NCBI GenBank assembly: GCA_902459845.2
Contig: CABPSV020000537.1
Location: 1-13,991, forward strand
DNA: 13,991 nucleotides
From: Hepatocystis sp. ex Piliocolobus tephrosceles
Taxonomy: Eukaryota; Apicomplexa; Aconoidasida; Haemosporida; Plasmodiidae
Direction of reading: 5' to 3'
The notes under the pieces were generated by a model. That model did no database searches. It saw nothing but the letters and a program-made list of their open reading frames with translations, and was not told the origin of the DNA. Positions 9,434-13,991 of the stretch are shown in pieces. Both the position numbers and the translations under genes were made by a program. Position 1 is the first letter of the stretch. Every line of letters begins with the position of its first letter.

Positions 9434-12400
9434 ATGGGAAAAGAAATTTTGAAAGGTTTATACATAATTAACAACCTCGGAGAGTACATTCCTACAGGTG
9501 CACCGAGCGATTGTGTTATAGATAAAAATGGAAATGTAATTTATAAAGATTATAGAAATGTGTACAAATTAACTTATAAACATTTATATAAATATAATAG
9601 AATAACTAGTGTTAGTACCGATGTTATATATGATAATAATTTCAATGCCTATACACCTCTTTACCACCATTATTATGTGAATGATGAGTCTCCTATCAAC
9701 ATACCCACTAGATTAGAACAGTTAAGCACATCCGATAATATAGATACTAGTTTAGACAAAAACAAAAATAATATTGGTATTCATACTGAAGCTGTTACTG
9801 AAGGTGTTACTGACGCTGTTACTACGGATGCTACTACAACTGCCACAACAACTGCTACTACAACTGCCACAACAACTGCTACTACAACCGCTACCACAAC
9901 CACAACCGCTACCACAACCGCTACCACAATCACAACCACTGCTATTAACAACAGTAACAATGGTGATGAAGAAATAACCGAACTAATGTACAACCAGAAT
10001 AGCACAAAACAAGAATGTTTAAAATATAGTATACCCGAATTGCTTATGTTACGCTTTGTGAAATATAATGGTAGTGAAAAATATGTATCCGAATTATTAA
10101 GTAGTAATTGTTTTATTAAAGAAAAGAAACCTATGTTGAAACCGATGATAGGACAAAAGTTTATTAGAGATAATAATATATTAAATAATAATATGGGTGC
10201 TAATTTTAGTAGTTTTAATTCTAATAACATGTTTTTAACGTCATTAAATACTAGTAATAATAATAATAATAATAGCAGTAACAATTTAGGTGATATGTAT
10301 AGTACTATGAGAGTAAGAAATATGTATAATTATGAGACTTCTAATGAAAATGATTTTTATATTGATAACGATAATAATAATAATAATAATAATGACATTT
10401 TTAAATTATCGGGTAATAATGTAAAATATTCAAATAACAATTATTCATTAAATTTTATTAACAGTATGAACAATAGCAATGTGAACAATAACAATGTGAA
10501 CAATAATAATAATGGGAAATTTATTAAATACGTTGATAATAATTTATATAATTTACATGGAAATAATATGTATATAGATAAAGATGGAAAAATGCACATA
10601 ACAGAACAAGAATTTCTGAACACAAATATAAATAATAACATGAATACAGATATAAAGAAAATTATAAATACAAATGATTATGAGAAGAGTTTAAACTTTC
10701 TCCTAAACAAATCACAATCTAATGAATATACAGAAAAGTATGAATATAAGAAGAATACAAACGATAGATCAAGTATTGAAAAAGGTAGCGGTAATAATAA
10801 CATTGATGGTATACATACATATTGGGATATGCCTACACATTATACTAAAAGAGATAATCAGAATATATTTACATTAGGTGATATAAAAAAATATATGAAA
10901 AATAATGAAAAAATAAAACATAATTTGAATAATAAACCATTTAATAATTCCAGTATATTAAAAGAAGATAATATTTGTGATACAGATATGAGTAATATCA
11001 GCATTAAACCAACAAGTGTAGTAAGCAATAATAATGAAGACGAATGTAATGAAAATTTGGGTAAAAGTAATTTTGCGAAATTGTTTAAGAATAATAAAAT
11101 AAATACAAATGATAATACAGACATACTTAACATTTTAAATAATTCGAATAATAAAGATATTGATTTTGATACTAGAAACAATATTAAACGTAAAAATGTG
11201 GCTAATATAATGAATACTATTGCAAGTAATAACTATATGAGTAATAACAATTATATCAGTAATAACAATTATATAAGTAATAATAGCAACTATTTAAACA
11301 ATACTAATAACAATAATAATAACAATAACATACAAGATGTTTTATTTAATACTGATACCATTGGAATAATAAATAACGGAGAACCGGGTGTATTTAAGAA
11401 TACAGTGGCTGAACTTTTAATTAAACAGATATCTATGATTAAAGAGAGAAATAACTTTATGAATGACTTCAAGAACAAAAATAATACGAATATGCATATT
11501 AATAATAGCAACAACAACAACAACAACAATAATAATAATAACAATAACAATAACAACAACAATAATAATAACAATAACAATAACAACAACAATAATAATA
11601 ACAATAACAATAACAATAATAATAACAATAACAATAACAATATTATGCATAATAATAGTATGTATTTTAACAACAACAATTACAGTAGTAACAATTACAG
11701 TAGTAACAATTACAGTAATAACAATTACAGTAATAACAATAAAATAAACGAAAATGAATTATATTTGAAAGAAAGCAGTAAAAATATTATGGACATTTTA
11801 AAAACTTTCAACACAAATACTGATTTAGGACAAGAATCATTGGAACAGCAATTAAACAGAAATAATAATACGCTACTTATTATCAATAATAACAATAACA
11901 CTAAATCAAATATTATAAATAACGAAATGGTATTTAAGAATAATCAGAAATATAACTCTATAGATAATGTTGTGTACAAAAAAAAATTTATTAATAATTA
12001 TGTAAATGAAAAAGGAAACAATAATAATAATAATAATATAGATTATACATTTATGAATAATAAAAAAATTGTTAATAATAATTTTAACCAAAATTATGCT
12101 ACTACGAACAACAACACGAGGTATAACAATAATATTACTTTTAACAGTAATAATGACTACATTAATAATAATAATAACTATAGTAGTAACAACTTTAATC
12201 GAATGACTGATAGTAACTATTACTACAACAACAACATTAACAACAACATTAACAACAATATTAAAAACAATATTAACAACAACATTAACAATATTAATAG
12301 CAACATTAACAACAATATTAATAGCAACATAAATAATAACATAAACAACAATAATAACAAAAGTTATTATAATAATAATAATATTATAAGTGGGTTACCT

Positions 12401-13048
12401 TCTTCTAATAACAATACAGAGCAATATAAAAACAAAACTGATAATTCAAGCAATATAAACATTACACCTATTATTAATTCATTGTTACACTTAGATAATG
12501 AACAAGAACATAACAATAACAATATTCTATTTAATAACACAGAACATAGTATATCAGAAAACATACAAAATGCTAAAGTAAATAATGTATTAGAATCTTT
12601 GAAATCCTTATTGAAAGCCTCAAAAAATGAAGGTAATTACAATCCGAATATTAATCATATGAAAAATTTTAAAAAAAACAACAACAATAACAACTTGAAT
12701 ACTAACATGAACATGAACACGAATATGAACATGAACATGAATACAAACTTAAACACGAACTTAAACACTAATATGAATACGAATATAAATATGAACAGAA
12801 GTTATACCAATATAAAAAACAATAGTAAGGGAAGTAACAAATTTAATAATTATTATAACCAACAGTACTATTCTTCTCAGTATTCACAGGATTACAAGTT
12901 CCCACAATTCAATGATTTTAATAAAAAAAACTTTCCGAAAAAAGATAAACACAATGCTAAATATATGGATTCGGACTTCGCAACAAGTGAAACATTAATG
13001 GTAATGAGAGCAACTGAACTGACCCCTTATGTGCGTACATACTTTTGA
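9434..13048 (+). CDS. Asn-rich protein with eIF4E-binding-like motif
   Basis: A 1204-residue single-exon ORF that I do not recognise by name. Residues 1-115 are non-repetitive and Tyr-rich and may fold. Residues 120-170 are VT- and ATTT-repeats. Residues 179-248 form a second non-repetitive island holding YSIPELLMLRF (198-208), a match to the eIF4E-binding consensus YxxxxL-hydrophobic and close to 4E-T/Cup sites. Further islands are at about 457-490 (TYWDMPTHY, apparently the only Trp), 633-682 (EPGVFKNTVAELL) and the C-terminus (DSDFATSETLMVMRATEL). The rest is Asn-rich and probably disordered, including 44 consecutive Asn. I see no signal peptide or membrane segment. The start follows an A-rich leader and is the first ATG. 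The 3' end may be spliced (see 13031-13207). A translational repressor or mRNP scaffold role is inference only. Confidence 0.88.
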   Translation: MGKEILKGLYIINNLGEYIPTGAPSDCVIDKNGNVIYKDYRNVYKLTYKHLYKYNRITSVSTDVIYDNNFNAYTPLYHHYYVNDESPINIPTRLEQLSTSDNIDTSLDKNKNNIGIHTEAVTEGVTDAVTTDATTTATTTATTTATTTATTTATTTTTATTTATTITTTAINNSNNGDEEITELMYNQNSTKQECLKYSIPELLMLRFVKYNGSEKYVSELLSSNCFIKEKKPMLKPMIGQKFIRDNNILNNNMGANFSSFNSNNMFLTSLNTSNNNNNNSSNNLGDMYSTMRVRNMYNYETSNENDFYIDNDNNNNNNNDIFKLSGNNVKYSNNNYSLNFINSMNNSNVNNNNVNNNNNGKFIKYVDNNLYNLHGNNMYIDKDGKMHITEQEFLNTNINNNMNTDIKKIINTNDYEKSLNFLLNKSQSNEYTEKYEYKKNTNDRSSIEKGSGNNNIDGIHTYWDMPTHYTKRDNQNIFTLGDIKKYMKNNEKIKHNLNNKPFNNSSILKEDNICDTDMSNISIKPTSVVSNNNEDECNENLGKSNFAKLFKNNKINTNDNTDILNILNNSNNKDIDFDTRNNIKRKNVANIMNTIASNNYMSNNNYISNNNYISNNSNYLNNTNNNNNNNNIQDVLFNTDTIGIINNGEPGVFKNTVAELLIKQISMIKERNNFMNDFKNKNNTNMHINNSNNNNNNNNNNNNNNNNNNNNNNNNNNNNNNNNNNNNNNNNNNNNIMHNNSMYFNNNNYSSNNYSSNNYSNNNYSNNNKINENELYLKESSKNIMDILKTFNTNTDLGQESLEQQLNRNNNTLLIINNNNNTKSNIINNEMVFKNNQKYNSIDNVVYKKKFINNYVNEKGNNNNNNNIDYTFMNNKKIVNNNFNQNYATTNNNTRYNNNITFNSNNDYINNNNNYSSNNFNRMTDSNYYYNNNINNNINNNIKNNINNNINNINSNINNNINSNINNNINNNNNKSYYNNNNIISGLPSSNNNTEQYKNKTDNSSNINITPIINSLLHLDNEQEHNNNNILFNNTEHSISENIQNAKVNNVLESLKSLLKASKNEGNYNPNINHMKNFKKNNNNNNLNTNMNMNTNMNMNMNTNLNTNLNTNMNTNINMNRSYTNIKNNSKGSNKFNNYYNQQYYSSQYSQDYKFPQFNDFNKKNFPKKDKHNAKYMDSDFATSETLMVMRATELTPYVRTYF
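9791..9943 (+). repeat. Coding tetrapeptide repeats: xVTx then ATTT
   Basis: Residues 120-132 are three units of a VT-containing tetrapeptide (AVTE, GVTD, AVTT), 12 bp each. Residues 133-170 are ATTT units from a 12-bp repeat GCYACWACAACY, with a longer ATTTTT and an Ile-containing end. It is the only long low-complexity part of the protein without Asn, and it is richer in C and G than the rest of the gene. Confidence 0.9.
10025..10054 (+). other. eIF4E-binding-like motif YSIPELLMLR
   Basis: Codons 198-207 encode Tyr, four residues, Leu203, Leu204, and then Met-Leu-Arg. This fits the canonical YxxxxL-hydrophobic helix and the added Leu/Ile-Arg/Lys seen in 4E-T (YTKEELLDIK) and Cup (YTRSRLMDIR), both recalled from memory. 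Downstream YVSELL (217-222) is at a spacing where a second, non-canonical eIF4E contact is found in known binders. Confidence 0.45.
11510..11641 (+). repeat. Run of 44 Asn codons with a 30-bp substructure
   Basis: Residues 693-736 are all Asn, coded by mixed AAC and AAT. The AAC/AAT order is itself periodic. A 30-bp block (three AAT, AAC-AAT-AAC-AAT-AAC, two AAC) is present in two perfect tandem copies, then a shortened copy and a variant. Confidence 0.92.
11681..11740 (+). repeat. Four 15-bp coding repeats (YSSNN/YSNNN)
   Basis: Four tandem copies of TACAGTARTAACAAT. The first two have AGT (Ser) and the last two AAT (Asn) at the third codon. They encode residues 750-769, close after the poly-Asn tract. 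Confidence 0.93.
12227..12350 (+). repeat. Coding NNNI repeats
   Basis: Repeats of about 12 bp (AACAACATTAAC-like, with AAT/AAC and ATT/ATA changes) encode Asn-Asn-Asn-Ile units with occasional Ser or Lys. This gives a regular Ile every four residues or so within an Asn background. Confidence 0.88.
12698..12796 (+). repeat. Coding N-x dipeptide repeat
   Basis: Thirty-three residues (1089-1121) in which every second residue is Asn and the alternate residues are Met, Thr, Leu or Ile. At DNA level it is a 6-bp-based repeat (AACATG, AATACG, AACTTA). Confidence 0.9.
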
Positions 13049-13050
13049 TT

Positions 13051-13082
<32 letters not shown>

Positions 13083-13207
13083 TATATAATTGCATGTGTT
13101 TTCTTTTGTTCTTTGTACATGATAATATATGTTCGTTTTACTTCACTTTATCACATTATTCCCTTTTTTAATTTTATTTTATTTTATTTTTTGCATACTT
13201 ATTTTAG
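13031..13207 (+). other. Possible 3' intron of the Asn-rich gene
   Basis: The sequence after codon 1199 looks like a Plasmodium intron. It has a GT-containing start (GTGCGT at 13031 or GTACAT at 13035), long poly(T), a pyrimidine-rich end and TTTTAG at 13207. It is followed by an abrupt change to T-poor DNA. With the 13035 donor the frame continues from 13208 to a TAA at 13276-13278, adding a Lys/Asn/Ser-rich tail in place of the last residues. With the 13031 donor it stops at a TGA 11 codons on. Equally, it may be plain 3' UTR or a UTR intron. Confidence 0.3.
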
Positions 13208-13672
13208 AACTTAATTCAGAATCAAGAGGTAACGAAGTGATGTGTAAAAAACGACAAAATCATACAAATAGCCCTTAAAAACTACATATAAACGTCTACA
13301 TATAAAAAGAGCATGAACATGGATCTATGAGAACGCACATTGGCAGCTTAAACTGTGAGTATTTATACACATGTTAACGAAAATAAATTCATAAAAACAT
13401 GAGACTACACATATGTATATACTTTTAATTTATTTATAACATTAGTAAAATAGTTAGCTAAAAAAAAAAAAAAAAAAAAAAAAAAACGCTCTGTCATAAA
13501 AAACTGAATTTTAGGTAACACATAAATTGCTCCAATAACTTTCATTTCATTAGTTAGAAAACATGTATACATAATTGCACGTTCAAATATTTTTATGTAA
13601 ACATATTTTTACGTTCGCATCTTCGCACATACATACCCTCATATATACACAAATGTGACAATTGTATTTTTG
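13049..13672. other. Downstream flank of the large ORF
   Basis: After a poly(T) tract and T-rich DNA, 13208-13370 is T-poor and of higher complexity; it may be a 3' exon or UTR. A GTGAGT donor-like site occurs at about 13353. A poly(A) run follows near 13460-13486. No other coding potential is seen. Confidence 0.5.
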
Positions 13673-13991
13673 CCTTTTTCCTTTTTCCTTTTTCCTTTTT
13701 CCTTTTTCCTTTTTCCTTTTTCCTTTTTCCTTTTTCCTTTTTCCTTTTTCCTTTTTCCTTTTTCCTTTTTCCTTTTTCCTTTTTCCTTTTTCCTTTTTCC
13801 TTTTTCCTTTTTCCTTTTTCCTTTTTCCTTTTTCCTTTTTCCTTTTTCCTTTTTCCTTTTTCCTTTTTCCTTTTTCCTTTTTCCTTTTTCCTTTTTCCTT
13901 TTTCCTTTTTCCTTTTTCCTTTTTCCTTTTTCCTTTTTCCTTTTTCCTTTTTCCTTTTTCCTTTTTCCTTTTTCCTTTTTCCTATTTCCTT
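13673..13991. repeat. CCTTTTT heptamer array reaching the window edge
   Basis: 44 consecutive perfect CCTTTTT units (GGAAAAA on the other strand) are followed by one CCTATTT unit and the start of another. It is cut by the end of the window, so its true length is unknown. All pyrimidine on one strand up to the single A, so it could form triplex DNA. The unit is not the Plasmodium telomere repeat (GGGTTYA). Confidence 0.97.

Noticed and set aside
9781..11679. Antisense and alternate-frame ORFs over the large gene
   Set aside because: Poly-Leu, poly-Val and poly-Ile shadows of the Asn and Thr codon repeats.
13673..13991. Heptamer array as telomere or CRISPR
   Set aside because: The unit is not GGGTTYA, and there are no spacers between direct repeats.

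Overview
The window looks like nuclear DNA of a malaria parasite (Plasmodium), from a species with P. falciparum-like base composition. Flanking DNA is extremely AT-rich and full of long poly(dA:dT) runs, AT/ATT microsatellites and short minisatellites. One gene has short T-rich GT-AG introns, and the other is an intron-poor gene packed with asparagine runs. I cannot fix the species from this sequence alone.

Layout: 1-2292 is a non-coding upstream region dominated by homopolymers, including an 81-bp pure T run. 2293-3370 (+) is a complete four-exon gene for the SUMO E2 enzyme UBC9 (159 aa). Its third intron carries a GC-rich block with four tandem hairpins, unlike the other introns. 3371-9433 is a gap of about 6 kb with no protein gene that I can support. 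It holds many tandem repeats and a few islands of higher complexity with inverted repeats, the best being a CpG-rich hairpin at 8743-8772. 9434-13048 (+) is a 1204-codon ORF for an Asn-rich, probably largely disordered protein. 13049-13991 is downstream DNA; it begins with an intron-like stretch and ends in a 7-bp CCTTTTT array that runs off the window.

Function: UBC9 transfers SUMO to substrates and is recognised with high confidence. The large protein is not one I recognise by name. It carries a textbook-shaped eIF4E-binding sequence (YSIPELLMLRF, residues 198-208) in a short non-repetitive island. That suggests a 4E-T/Cup-like translational repressor or mRNP scaffold, but this is inference from one motif. 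Nothing indicates that the two genes work together; they are about 6 kb apart on the same strand.

Points most worth a second look: the eIF4E-binding-like motif, the structured island in UBC9 intron 3, the CpG hairpin at 8743-8772, the possible 3' exon of the large gene, and the heptamer array at the right edge.
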